From Nageia nagi (Eukaryota; Pinophyta), in contig JBITNC010000001.1 of assembly GCA_050084985.1 (NCBI GenBank), positions 175,088,001-175,152,000 of the forward strand: 64,000 bases of DNA, read 5' to 3'. The notes under the pieces were generated by a model, which was not told the DNA's origin, made no database searches, and saw nothing but the letters and a program-made list of their open reading frames with translations. A program made the translations under genes and the position numbers. This document shows positions 48,887-61,100 of the stretch, piece by piece. Position 1 is the first letter of the stretch. The number at the start of each line of letters is the position of its first letter.

Positions 48887-51860
48887 GTAGTGCTCTACTC
48901 CATGTCTTATTTTTTTTCATCTGATTGGATTGTTGAATCTGGTTGCACTAATCATCTATGCTTTCAAAATGAAAAGTTTGAAAACTTTTACAAGTATAAA
49001 AAAGATGCAGTTATGATATGTGATAACTTTAACCTTGAAGTCCAAGGAATTGGGAGTGTGTTGATTCACGAAAAGATTCTTGATAATATGCTCTATATTC
49101 CTAAGATTAGGATGAACCTTCTCTTTATGATTCAAGTTGCTAGAAAAAGGTACTCTTTTGAGCTCAACTCTCAATCTTAATGTATTAAGAAAGGACTTGC
49201 CATGTTGGTTAAATAATCAATGAAAGATGATCTCTACATTGTGGATCAAGTTCCATCAAAGATGTGTCTTGCTACAAGTGTGTATTCTAAAGTCAATTTT
49301 TAGCACCAAAATTTAGGGCACCTTAACCATAAGATTATTCAAGTCATGAAAGACCAAAAACTTATGAAAAAATTACATTCAATTTCTCCTTTAGTTGTTT
49401 TATGTGAGAAGTGAATTCTTGGCAAGATGCATAGATAAAAATTTGAAAAAGATAAGGCAATAAGAGCATCTCAACCTCTTCAACTTGTAGATTTAGATTT
49501 GATGGGTTCATTTTAGACTAAATCACTTAGAGGAGCATCTTATATCTTAACCTTTATTGATGAATTTAGTAGGATGACCTTTGGATAACTAATTGAGCAC
49601 AAAGATCAAACCTTTGAAAGTTTTAAGGTTTTTAAGACCTTTGTGAGAATCAAACTAACTTTAAAATCAAGATGTTAAGATTAGATAATGAAGGAGAATA
49701 TAACAACAATGAGTTCAATGACTATTGTGCTAAGTATGAAATCAAGAGGTAATTTACAATTCCTTACTTCTTACTAGAATGGTGTTTTTAAAAGGAAAAA
49801 TAAAAAAATTATAGATATGGTTAGATGCATGTTGGGTAATCTTTCTAATTTTTTATGGGATGAAGCAGTAAGTAATCCTATTTACATCTTGAGTAGATAT
49901 CCTACAAAAGTTGTTCAAGGTAAAAATCCTTTTGAGGCATGGTCAGGAAGAAAACCTAACATTTCTTACCTTAGGGTGTTTGGTTGTGAAGCATTCTCCT
50001 ACATTATTTATGAGAAAAAAAAGAAGTTAGATAGAAGGGCTAAAAAATACATCTTTGTAGGTTATGATAGTCAACATAGAGGCCATAGGCTCTACTCTCC
50101 ATCTTACAAAGTTGTGCTTATTTCAAAGGATGTAAAGTTCAATGAATTTTCTAAAGAATCTACTTCTAATGAGGATGTTGATGATCTAGAAGACTCTTCA
50201 ATTACACCTAGCTAGTTAGATATTGATGTAAACAAGTCACCTTAGGAATAAAACTCTCTAAATCAAAGGGTAACAAGGAGCATGAATTTGAACAAATCTT
50301 TATTTTCCAAGATTGATAACAAGCATGAGCCCTCATCTTTCAAAGAAGATTCTAAGTATGAGTGTTGGATGGAAGCCATGAAAGTGGAGTATGAGGTGCT
50401 TATGAAAAATGAAACTTAGAATTTGGTTCTTTATTCTAATGAGAAGAATATGGTATAAAATAAGTGGATCTACAAGTTCAAGCTCAATTCTATTAGTAAT
50501 ATTGAGAAACACAAGGTAAGGTTAGTAGCTAAAGGTTTTGCTCAAAAATACAGTGTAGATTATAAGGAAGCCTTTGCTCCTATGGCAAAAATACCTACAA
50601 TGAGAATTATCCTTGCTCTTTCTGTAGCTTAAAGATGGAAATTTTTTCAACTTGACATTAAGAGTACATTTCTTAATGGTGACTTAGATGTGAAAATCTT
50701 CATGAATCAACTAGAAGAATTTATTGTGGAAGGTAAAAAATCCTTTATGTGCAAGCTAAAAAAGTCATTGTATAGACATAAGCAATCACCTAGATCTTGG
50801 TATAGAAATATTTCAAGGTATTTTGTAGACATTGGTTTCTCTAAGTATTTTTCTAACTTCGATCTTTATGTACTCAATTAGAGAAAAGATAGGATCTTGA
50901 TTCTCCTTTATGTGGATGATCTTTTAATAACTAGAAATATAATGAAATCATTCAAGAGTGCATATCCAAACTTAAGGTAATATTTTAAATGATTGATCTT
51001 GGTCTCTTACACTACTAGCTTGAAATGCAAGTGTATCAATATATGGATGTACTTATCTCAATTAATCTAAATATATATTAGATATCTTGTAGATATTTAG
51101 AATGAAAGAATGTAGATATTTTACAATCCCAATCTCTTTTAATATCTCTATTTCTTTGAGCTCCAACTCTCAGTTAGCTAATGCTATAGCTTACATGTAA
51201 TTAATTGGTAGTATTTTGTATTTAACTATATCTAGGCTAGATATTACCTTTGCAGTGAACCTGATGGCATGATTTATGTAGAAACCATATGTTGAGCATC
51301 TCAATGCTATTAAGTAAATCTTGAGGTATGTTGTAGGGACTAAGGATCTTGCTCTTAAGTATTTTAAGTTTTTCTCATTTATTCTCTCTAGATTCTTAGA
51401 TTTTGACTATGGGAGAGATAAAGATGATAAAAAATCAACCTTTGCATATGTGTTTAGCATTGGTTCAAGTGCTATCTCTTGGGATTCTAAGAAGCAACCT
51501 ATTATTTCTCTTTCCACCATAGAAGTTGAATACCATACCACATATATTGCAACCAAGGAAGATATTTAGCTAAGGCATCTTTTAAAAGAAATTAGGTATG
51601 AGTAAGGTTGATAAGATAATTAGTGGGCTATTTCTTTATCTAAGAATCTTGTATTCCATAAAAAAATAAAACATACACAAATCCATGCCCATTTTATCAA
51701 GGAGAAGGTTCTTGATAGCATCATACACCTAAAGTATTGTCCATCAACATTGAACTCCATTGATTTGTTCACCAAACCCCTCTCAAAATATCAATTCTAT
51801 AAGCTTTGAGATGTTATTAGGTTGGTGAAGTTAGCCTTAAGGGGGAGTGAAGTTTGAATT
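48887..51860 (+). pseudogene. Copia pol (PR-INT-RT-RH), element I
   Basis: Protease region 48890-49180 has DWIVESGCTNHLC, so the catalytic Asp of D-S-G is Glu. Integrase core pieces span 49300-49800. The integrase C-terminus is well preserved in a 132-codon frame (49817-50215; GRKPNISYLRVFGCEAF, KYIFVGYDS). RT pieces run from 50380 (AKGFAQKY near 50530) to LLYVDDLL near 50905. RNase H (51321-51600) has KSTFAYVFSIGSSAISW. The 3' end has LFTKPLSKYQFYK near 51770 and stops. Better preserved than element II but still with many stops. Confidence 0.88.
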
Positions 51861-52571
51861 TTTTAAATTAAATTCATGTTTATGATGATAACTTCACCCC
51901 TAGGAGGATTTTGTATTCTATAGTGTTGATTTTGTTGTACACCTTTGTGGTAAGTTCACTCTATGTGAGAAACTTATTGTACAAATTTTTAAAGTAAAAA
52001 GATTATCAATCTAGCACTGTTCAATTATCCATATGTGAGGAACTCTTATGTGTATTTTGGTATTATTCAATTATCCATATGTAAGGAAGTTGTATGTGCA
52101 TGCTCTATTTTGTAATGACAATCAACACATATTTTATATACAGCAAGTGACTATGAGTTTTGGCTTGGCATATTTATTATGACTTATAGTGCACCATTGA
52201 TCAGTTCATGATGGCATTTGAGTGATTCATTTATATTTGTTAATATAAATATGTTGCATCTAATTGATATTATTATATGAGCTGCTTATGACTTACAGGT
52301 TCTTTTGAGATTACAGGTTACTTATATCAGGTATGCAAGCTCTTAAAGACTCTTCATGACTTCTAGTTGGATGATTACTTCATGTACATTGAAATCAGTT
52401 GTGGTTAATGATTCTATTTGGTAAAGTAGTGAGTCTCAAATTAGATCTTTCTTACTTCATAAATATGTAGAAAGTTCTCATCTCCATTGTATCTATTTGG
52501 AAGAGAAATCTCTTACTTTCTCTCCTTCTTCTCTCTTATTCATTTTATCCCAATATTGCATTAAGGGGGAG

Positions 52572-53049
52572 TGTTAAAATGTATAATGCATTATTGTAAA
52601 GGTTATGTAATAATCTTCTATGTAAGTTCACTAATACTTAAGGGTATAATTTGATACCTTAAGTATTTAAATAAATATTATAATGTAACTTATCCTACAC
52701 TCCATGTCATGAGCATGCCCCTTAGGTAAAAGGATGTGCATGTTATGCTTTTGTACATTGGATAAAAGGGTGATCTAAATAGGGATTTTGGCCTATAAAT
52801 AGAAGGCTTTCTCTTTGAGATTACACACCAATTTGTGAAGTAAAGTTATTCTATAGGATAGTGTTTAAGAGAAATGTTTAGGAGGATTGTAAGAGTTTAT
52901 ATTGGTGAATGAAGTGAGATCTAGTTAGTGGATGTACTCTTAGTTGGAGGAACCACTTACAATTGCTTTATGAGTTATTTAGATATGTTTGTGAGCTTTC
53001 AAGAGATCTTGGTTATTTAGGAATTATATTGTTAGTGTTTATTCCTCCA
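52572..53049 (+). repeat. LTR G: 3' LTR of element I
   Basis: 478 bp, TGTTAAAATG...TTCCTCCA, preceded by purine tract AAGGGGGAG, TATA box at 52794-52801, followed by target duplication AAATT at 53050-53054. Confidence 0.9.
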
Positions 53050-53054
53050 AAATT

Positions 53055-54015
53055 TAGGGTGTTTCATTGATTCCACTAAGTTTCTTTGACACACTCCACA
53101 TCTTGAGTGATTCTCTCTTAGGGTTTTGGATAATTAAAGGTAGAATTATTAATTAGTTGAATAAAAAGGGGATATCACTTTTTCTTAGGTGATTCCAAAC
53201 TTGAATTAACCATAAACTAGATTTTTAGGATTTTCTCTATCTTCTTTTGTAGTTGAACCACCATCCCATGGTCTTTTTCTTAAGTGTTGAGTGGGGATGC
53301 TCTTCTCCATCATCTCTTGTTGTTGATTATTGAGTGGGATGCTCTTCTCCTCCATCTCTTTCTAGACTAATACAAGTTCATATCCCTTTAAAATAGGTTC
53401 CTCAAGACATTGAGTTATAATAGTCTCAAGGGTATTAAAAACCACTTTATTAAATGGTGTTGGATTATTAGGTTTAACTTTAAAACTACCCTCCCCATTT
53501 CTATTTGGTTTTTTTATTACTTCCTTAGTGCATCGACTAGTAGGATGGATTATTAATCTACATAAATTACATGCTCTTAGCTTGGATTCATACCCAATTT
53601 CTTATTCCTAAATTCCCAATTTAGAAACTAGGGTTATAGATTTTAGGTGGTCTACCTCAAAATTTGCTTACATGCTTATGCATGTAAAAATAATTATAGT
53701 GTTGGATTTTATGAAATTAATTAATTGGGGCTATGGGTGTTCTGATTGCTCTAGTAATACCCATTAGCACATCCTTATACAAAAAACTAAATAGGTGATC
53801 TAGGTAATAGAATCCACATGGGAGCCATATTGATTATTTGGGTATTTAGTTCAAATTTAGGATCCCATTTCATAAAAAAAATTCTCTTTTCCCAAATAAC
53901 TATGAAATGCTAGAGAGGATCTAATGCAAATAATCATACTTTGAATCTAGCTTCACTAAGAAGTAGCCTCTTGGTAAAGCTATGATATATAGTGCCCCTC
54001 TACAAAGTCTTATCT
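53055..54015 (-). pseudogene. LINE ORF1-like (DUF4283-type) remnant, copy 2
   Basis: 53270-54010 aligns by eye with 20040-20750, sharing AATCCACATGGGAGC.ATATTGA and GAACCACCA.CCCAT. On minus it carries the same degenerate P.WIR and GTALIAP-like pieces as copy 1 with different stops. Copia element I separates it from the minus-strand remnants at 31.2-32.2 and 28.8-30.0 kb, which would be the 3' continuation of the same locus. The upstream side is cut by the copia at 54.0-54.5 kb. Confidence 0.55.
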
Positions 54016-54029
54016 AAACCTATTTTGAA

Positions 54030-54456
54030 ATTATAATGTAGAAATGAATTTAATTAGAATAAAATAATCTCATAAACATAAGGAACACATGAGATTTACC
54101 CTAATTCACCTAATGTGGGCTACTCCACCATGTCAAGAGCTTATCCTCCTTCTAAATTATTTCTTACAATGAATATAATTTACCATAATTAGCTCATTAC
54201 AATGAATACATAAGAAAACCCTCAATCCTAAACCATAATGTGGTATTAGAAAACCATGGGCTAAACCACCCATCCTCACACTAAGATGAGACTTTGGAAA
54301 TCCCATCAACACCATATGAAAATAGGTGAATATCTAAAAAATATTTCCTAGGTGCGCTACCCCTAGATCCTCAAATTGGGGGGTCTCCCACCCCCTTGAA
54401 TTAGTAGGGGCCTAATGTATAGTACTTACTTTGTAAAGGATGATCCATATCCAACA
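54030..54456 (-). repeat. 3' LTR of minus-strand copia (inner edge exact, outer edge approximate)
   Basis: Reading minus, a purine tract AAGTGGGAGAA is followed by TGTTGGATATGG at 54456. The LTR has a TG start and a family signature different from the nested family. It continues through a GGGGGTGGGAGACCCCCCA palindrome-like block (about 54385-54400). The outer end was judged from where LINE homology resumes and is uncertain by tens of bases. Confidence 0.55.
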
Positions 54457-57400
54457 TTCTCCCACTTGGTGAATACTTTGCAGAAAAATTACAAAACATA
54501 TATGATCCAACACTTGGGTTAGCCAAACTCATCTCTCTTGTACACCACATATATTACTCTATGCTAACAACCTTTATCAATGCATCAACAATATTTTCCA
54601 CTATGTCCACTTTTTCCAATAACAATTTATTTTGTTCAATCATGTCCTTGATGAATTGGTATTGTACATCAATGTGCTTCATTCATGTATAAAAAGCAAG
54701 ATTCTTACCCAAGAATATATCACTTTGGCTATCACAATTCACCTACATAGCTCCTTATGCAAAACCAATATAATCACATACTCTCTACAACCATATTGCT
54801 TCTTTGCTTGCATGAGTGGCTACCATATATTCAGCTTTAGTATTTGAAAGGAAAACAAAAACTTACCTTTTTCTCATACAACTAATGACCCCTTTAAACA
54901 AAATAAATACATAGCCATTGGTAGATCTTCTATTTTCAAGATCACCTACCCAATCTACATCAATATAATCCTCAATATCTAGAGATTTTTCCTTTCTCTT
55001 CCCTTGATAGCAAATTGAAAAATTAGTTGTACCATGTAAATATCTGAGCACTCTCTTCATACCATTCCAATGCTCTTTTCTAGGATTAGACATGTATCTA
55101 CTCAAACCTTGCATTGCATGTGCAATATCAATTCTGGTACAAGCCATGGCATACATCAAACTCCCTACAACATTTACATAAGGAACATGAGACATTTCTT
55201 CAACTTCTTATTTTGTCCTTGGGCATTGTTTAACATATAATTTTGTTCCCAAAGCTATAAGAGTTTTCATAGTTTTGGAATCATGCATATTGAATCTCTT
55301 TAATATAGTTTCAACATACTTTTTTTTAATCTAGCCATAACTTTTAGTTTGACCTATCTCTCCTTATTTGCATGCCCAAAATGTAGTTTCGAGGTCCAAT
55401 ATCTTTCACATCAAACTATTGTGCTAATAGATACTTCACAACACTGATCATTTTATTACTATTACTGATCAACAATATATCATCAACATACAAATCTTTG
55501 ATAATAAAATCATTATCAACTTGCTTCATGTATATACAATGATCAACATTACTATGAACAAAACTAAGTGTTAAAATGTAAGTATCAAATTTTTGATACC
55601 ACATCCTAGGTGACTATTTAAGTCCATACAGAGATTTCTTTAACTTACAAATATGATTCTCCTTTCCTTCCTCAACTAATCTCTCAAGCTATTTCATATA
55701 AATTTTCTCCTCCAATTCCCCATGAAGGAAAATAGTTTTCACATCCATTTTCTCTATTTCCAAATCAAATGCAATAGCCATAGACATAAGATATCTTATT
55801 GAGCTTAAATTTTGAATAGGAGGAAATATCTCATCATATTCAATTCCCTCTAATTATGAGTAGCCTTTGGAAATAAGAAGAGCTTTATATTTCTCCACTT
55901 TTATTTAGCATTCTACTTCTTTTTGAAGATCCATTTGCAACTAATTACCTTTCTTTCAATAGATAATTCTACTAGATACTATGTCTTATTCTTTTCTAGA
56001 GACATCATTTCTTCATTCATGGCCTCTTCCCAAAGATTTTGTTCTTTTGAATTGACTACTTATTTAATAATTCTAGGATCTTTATCAATGACACATAAAG
56101 CAAAAGAAGAACAAAAATCAGGTGGACTATACCTTTCAAGCTTCCTTCTTTCACATATTGATATCCTTAACACTAGTGTATGAAACTTTGATTCTTCATC
56201 ATCATCTTCTTTGGCTTCTATTGAGTAGGAATCATCTTCCATAAACTCAAGCTACACCTTTTTTAGTTCTTCTTGTGTTACTTCTTTCTCGGAATCACTG
56301 TTTAGTTCTCTAAACACCACATCGCTACTATAAGTAATACTCTTAGTTTTTGTATACCAAATTTTATAACCTTTAACATCATCTTTACAACCAATTAAGA
56401 TACACTTGACAACTTTATTATCAAGCTTACTATATTTTTCCTTTGGAATATGCATGAATGCATCATAGCTAAAAACTTTAATATGCGATAGAGGGGGTTT
56501 CTTACAAAATAATGCTTTAAATGGAGTTTGTTCAAGAAAAGATGATGTAGGAGACCTATTTAATAGGTATCACATTATATCCACTACTTCTACCCAAAAT
56601 TCTTGTGCCAATCTAACACCACTGAGCAAACTCCTTGCCTTTTCTATAAGAGATCTATTTAATCTCTCAATAGCTCCATTATGTTGAGGTGTATAAGGAG
56701 TAGTCTTTTGCCTTGCAATACAAAATTTCTTAAATAATTCCTCAATTTGTTTTGAAAAATATTATCCTCTATTATCACTCCTCAACACCTTGATTTTATT
56801 TATGATTTGGTTCTTAACAAGTGCTTTTAATTCTTGAAATTTATCAAACACTTTAGCTTTGCTCTTGAGAAAATAGATCCATTTATATCTTGAAAATCAT
56901 TAATAAAAGAGACATAGTATCATGATTTTCTAAGGGGTGGTATAGGAATGGGACCAAAACATCACTTTGAATTAAATCTAGAACTCCTTTAGATCTTGTA
57001 GCACTAGATGAGAAACTCACATGTTTCTGATTGCCATAAAGATAATGCTCACATAAATCAAAATACATAGAGCAATCAAGAATGCCTTCAACCATACCTT
57101 TTGTATATAAAGTTTACAGTCCATTCTCTCCAATATGTCCCATTCTTTGATGCTAGAGTGTTGACACTTCAACTAAATTTCCAATTGATTTAGCCTTATA
57201 AATAGATGAACTATTACATTGAGGTATCATAGTGCTTCCTAACAACCTATACATGGTTCCATCTCTATCCCCTCATGCCAACACCATTGATCCATGAACC
57301 ATTTTACATCCAATCTTAAATGAGATTAAAATCTACACCTACATCAACCATCTTGCTCACATAAATCAAATTTTGCTATATATACAAATCCACAATATGG
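54457..57400 (-). pseudogene. Ty1/copia pol remnant
   Basis: From 57110 down: pre-integrase and integrase pieces (57095-56883), an integrase C-terminal KCILIGCKDDVKGYKIW (56455-56252), RT with DLYVDDILLISNS at about 55500-55460 (catalytic YVDD kept), then the RNase H linker VGSLMYAMACTRIDIAHAM and HWNGMKRVLRYLHGT (55195-54863), and ANTKAEYM-like and KHIDVQYQFI pieces of RNase H down to 54600. Several stops and frameshifts. No 5' LTR or gag was found above 57.4 kb, so the element is truncated. It belongs to a different copia lineage from the nested family. Confidence 0.85.
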
Positions 57401-58670
57401 TTTGATTTTTATTTTTTGAATTTCTCTTAGATAATTTGCACCCATGATTTGTTACCTTGTTAGGTTCTATAAAAATTCTTATCCTTTTCGTGGTTCAATG
57501 AAGGTCCTATGAGGCTACCCCTCTATCATTTGTAATACTTGACCCTAAAGGAATCCCTATGTCAAAGTATCATTTCATCATATATGAACATTACCCAATA
57601 TCCTCCTCATTTTATTCCTTCAACCCAACCTTATCATCCTCTTCTTTGCTCCCAAAAGCCTTTAAAAGCCTCTTCTCATCCAAATTCCCACCCAACACTT
57701 TGTTTGAAGATATATTCACTTCATATCATACCTATATCATTAGAATCATGTTAATCTTGTAAGCTTAAGCCTTTTCTTCTCAATATTTGGTCAAACTCTT
57801 TATTTTTATATCAGTATTTCCATTTTCAAAATTATCAAAAGCTCTCTAAGACTACAATAACATTACTACCTTGATCTATTACATGATATTATCCTTTTGC
57901 TCAAAGTATTTTGATATTATTTTTCTATTAAAAGTTTTTAATTGTGATTTGAAAATTATAACGATTAATTTTTTTTTACAAAAATAAAAATCATGATTAA
58001 GCTTTCATTTTCTATATAGTTTGAAGAGCAAAGTTATAAAGAAGCAAATAAAGTCAAAGTTTAAGCAAATGACTTAACAAGTGAAGGTTGATACAAATAT
58101 TTTTGAGATCATTATAGGAATTTCAAATATTATAATAATTTTAGATTCATGCAAGTGATTTGAAAGGGTTTATTTTGAAGATTATATAATTTGAAGTGAA
58201 GATGAATACTAGGAATCTTCATGCTCAATGTCTAGTATATTCTATGAGAAATTGATGATATAGATCTACGAGAAGGAAAACATTCACATTGTACCTACAA
58301 ACCTTCTACACTATTGACATCATTGGATGGGGATTTATAAAGGAGGAAGTTGAAGTAGTTCTAGTTGTTTCAAGTCATTTGGAGAGTTGTATAGTTGATT
58401 TGTAAGAAAATAGATATTGATTCAAAGTTATTTCCTCCTATAGTTATGATTGTTGAGGTTATTGAATCTAGTTGATTCTAGTTTGAACTTATTATAATGT
58501 TCTTAAGCCATTGTTGATGGTTAAGATCATTATAAGAATGATAAAGGAGGTTGAGAAGTGTTATATACTATTTGTAGGATGTATTTGATGTTATTTTAGG
58601 AAACAACATAACTTTATCTTATTTATTATAATGCTTCATTTAGCTAATTCAAAAACTAGAGCTTTGTTAT
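57401..58670. other. AT-rich sequence with no recognised gene
   Basis: Short open frames at 57539-57762 (two overlapping frames) have no recognisable motif. No repeats of note by eye. Confidence 0.45.
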
Positions 58671-58686
58671 AAATGGATGTACTCTA

Positions 58687-58930
58687 TGTAGACACTAAAA
58701 ATGAATTCTTATTTATTAAATTATTCATTTATATGGAATTGATGAATATTTATTGTAAAAAGAGGTTAAAATATACCCAATGCAATGTAATTGATGTAAA
58801 AGGACCACCACACAATGTAAGTGATGTTAAATATAAAGGAACCACAAGCTATGTAATATGTAATAATCCCAAGACAAATAAAGGACCAAGATGTTGCTAT
58901 AAAATAATATCTAGAGAAAATCATTAATTA
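58687..58930 (+). repeat. Possible diverged gypsy LTR fragment
   Basis: TGTAGACACTAAAAATGAATT and the following ~100 bases resemble the start of the gypsy LTR at 59233 (TGTAGATGCCTAAAAATGAA...). Similarity fades after AAAAAGAGGTTAAA. It could be a truncated relative of that LTR. Confidence 0.4.
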
Positions 58931-59232
58931 TTGGATAATCAAATATCAAATAGGTCAACACATGCACATAATATCATCCAAACAATAATGATGTTTTGTA
59001 ACACCACCTATCTAAGGATTTGTTATCTATTCTTAATTACATTTTGTATATTTCAATTTCAATATTTGGTTTGATGTATTTCATGGTGCTTATATTATGC
59101 ATAAGCTAAATGTTGAGTATTTACATCGTGGTTATGAGATTCAAGTGAGCTAGAATTGAGTGAATACATTCATTTACAACCTAAGGATACATATATGATG
59201 AAAGGTAGTACTTTGTTATTTATGAATACTAG

Positions 59233-59856
59233 TGTTGTAGATGCCTAAAAATGAATTATTATTTATTAAATAATTCATTTTAGAGCCTCAATGATGCATT
59301 ATGTAAAAAGGGGTTAAATAAAACCCTAAGTCATGATAAAACTATGTAATATGTCTTGTGAACCCTTGTGGCATTTATAAGGGTTTAAAAAGATCAAAGT
59401 CATGTAAACTTGTATCCTATATAAAGGCATCAATTGATGACCTTAAGTTTCATGGGTAAACAAATATGAGGAGGATCCTAGAGAGATTTTAGCACATGAT
59501 ACATCACTCTATTATGTGCAAATATTATTCGTAAGTTGTATATTATGTTTGCTGTTTGATGATTCTTTTGGTCGCTCATTGCTACATTCTTTATTACATA
59601 TGTTATATTGCTTATTTTAAGTCATCAACAATGTACCTAATATAGGACGCCAATAATTTTTAATTGAATGATTGTTTGCTTGTCTTTCATGTATGTTTCT
59701 TTTAATGAAATTAATATGCAATATAACTAAGAATAAGTGTATTTCTCTTATTCCTTATTGTCATATTTTAGATATATGTGATAATAAGAAACAAGTAGAC
59801 CAGTAATGCATTAATTAACCTCCATAAATAATTATATGTATTATTTTGGGTCCACA
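59233..59856 (+). repeat. 5' LTR of gypsy element
   Basis: TGTTGTAGATGCC...GGTCCACA, about 624 bp, with a TATA-like TATATAAAGG at 59418-59427. TTTTGGTGAACC follows (59857-59868) and is the probable primer site; I could not assign its tRNA. Confidence 0.65.
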
Positions 59857-60024
59857 TTTTGGTGAACCTAAATGTTTGATTTATCTTGCCCTATCGAAGA
59901 GATCTCATAAATTGTTTATTATAGGTTTACACCAACATCATGCATTCATGTTCCTAGGCCAATAGCAAAGTAGAAATGGACCCAATATTTCTTACCCTAA
60001 TGTAAGATATGAACAAAAATATGC

Positions 60025-60765
60025 TCGCAATGTAAAAAGCATTGATTGCATTGATCAGTATAGGAAGCTCAACATCTAGTCCTACTATTCATGTTGGGCC
60101 TTCTAACATCACACAACCACAAAATGCGGATGAATATAATGGTATTTTTACTTCACCCTTGATGGATGACATCTATAACTTTCCCTTACTACTTAACCAT
60201 AAGGCACCCAAGTTCAATATATTTAGTGGTAAACAAGATCCCAAACAACATCTCATTAGCTTTTAGGAGGAGTGCTTGTTGAAGTTAGAATCAAAGGAGC
60301 GGTTGATGGTGAAATTATTCCCAAGGAGTCTAAAAGGGGATGCTAATCAATGGTTCTATGCTCTACCAGGTAATTCAATTAATTTATTTAAAACCTTAGT
60401 TAAAGCATTTATAGTCCAATATAAGCACAATATCAAGGAGCAAAGCAATGTATCTGAATTATGTGTAATCTGACAAGGAAGCAATGAAACCCTAGAGAAG
60501 TATATTTTTCACTTCAAAAAGGTATGGAAATCTATTCAAAGTAAATTAAATGAACATGAAATTTGTGCTATTTTTTGTGAATCTATTATACTTATTCTTA
60601 ATTTGCATGCTCCTAGTGCTAGAGAAGTTAGTTTTGGAATATTAGTTCAATAATTATTACAAAAATAGAAGGCATTATTAGCTTTAGGTGAGCTTAAGTA
60701 TGCACCTAATCCCTTTGTTAGAGAAAATTAAAAAACATATGCAAAGAAAGATAAAAAATAGTACA
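60025..60765 (+). pseudogene. Gypsy gag capsid region
   Basis: A 74-codon open frame (60042-60266) ends at KFNIFSGKQDPKQHLISF, followed by TAG. The frame then continues with VKLFPRSLKGDANQWFYALP and IKEQSNVSELC (60276-60473), the gag capsid core. After a TGA it runs on through GSNETLEKYIFHFKKVW. These are textbook features of plant gypsy gag; roughly one stop per 200 bases. Confidence 0.85.
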
Positions 60766-61100
60766 TATGGTAGATAGATCTACGTCTCCAAAAATGCAAA
60801 GGTATAAAACTACAAATGAGAATTCATATACATTTCTAGTACAACCATGCATTATTTTGAGGGATCTAATGAAAAGAGGACTTTTACATCCCCTTGAGCG
60901 CTTTGATCAAGATGATAATACTCCTATGGGACACTTTGATGCCTATTGCACTTACCATTAATGAAAAGGACATGCTACAAATTTTTGCAAGACATTAGAG
61001 ATAGCAATATTGGAGCTTGTTAAGAAAGGAAGGTATACAATTGATGAAGCCTTGCCAACCAAGGACCTACAATCAATATCATTTCAGTGGACAAGGAGGT
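60766..61100 (+). pseudogene. Gypsy gag zinc-knuckle region
   Basis: DAYCTYH, a TAA codon, then KGHATNFCKTLE, giving the C-x2-H...H...C pattern of a gypsy-type knuckle (60930-61010). It is followed by LVKKGRYTIDEALPTKD. Upstream, DLMKRGLLHPLERFD matches the linker normally found between capsid and knuckle in this lineage. Confidence 0.7.

Larger units (their letters stand above)
32185..53049 (+). mobile_element. Ty1/copia element I (outermost of the nest)
   Basis: The 5' LTR is at 32185-32678 (duplicated at 33057-33556) and the 3' LTR at 52572-53049. The 5-bp target duplication AAATT precedes both 5' copies (32180-32184; 33052-33056) and follows the 3' LTR (53050-53054). Internal parts are primer binding site, ~2.5 kb leader split by element II, gag, and pol (protease, integrase, reverse transcriptase, RNase H in copia order), then a purine tract AAGGGGGAG just before the 3' LTR. 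Without element II and the duplication the element is about 8.2 kb. All ORFs are dead. Host sequence on both sides resembles the LINE ORF1-like locus. Confidence 0.9.

Noticed and set aside
47186-52571. Reading LTR F as a 5' LTR shared by two tandem elements (LTR-internal-LTR-internal-LTR array).
   Set aside because: LTR F is preceded by a purine tract but followed by a target duplication and not by a primer site. The sequence after it continues the interrupted leader of element I. Nesting explains all flanks.
57539-57762. Overlapping plus-strand frames of 67-71 codons as a small gene.
   Set aside because: No conserved motif, no start context or splice structure, and two frames are equally open, which suggests chance.
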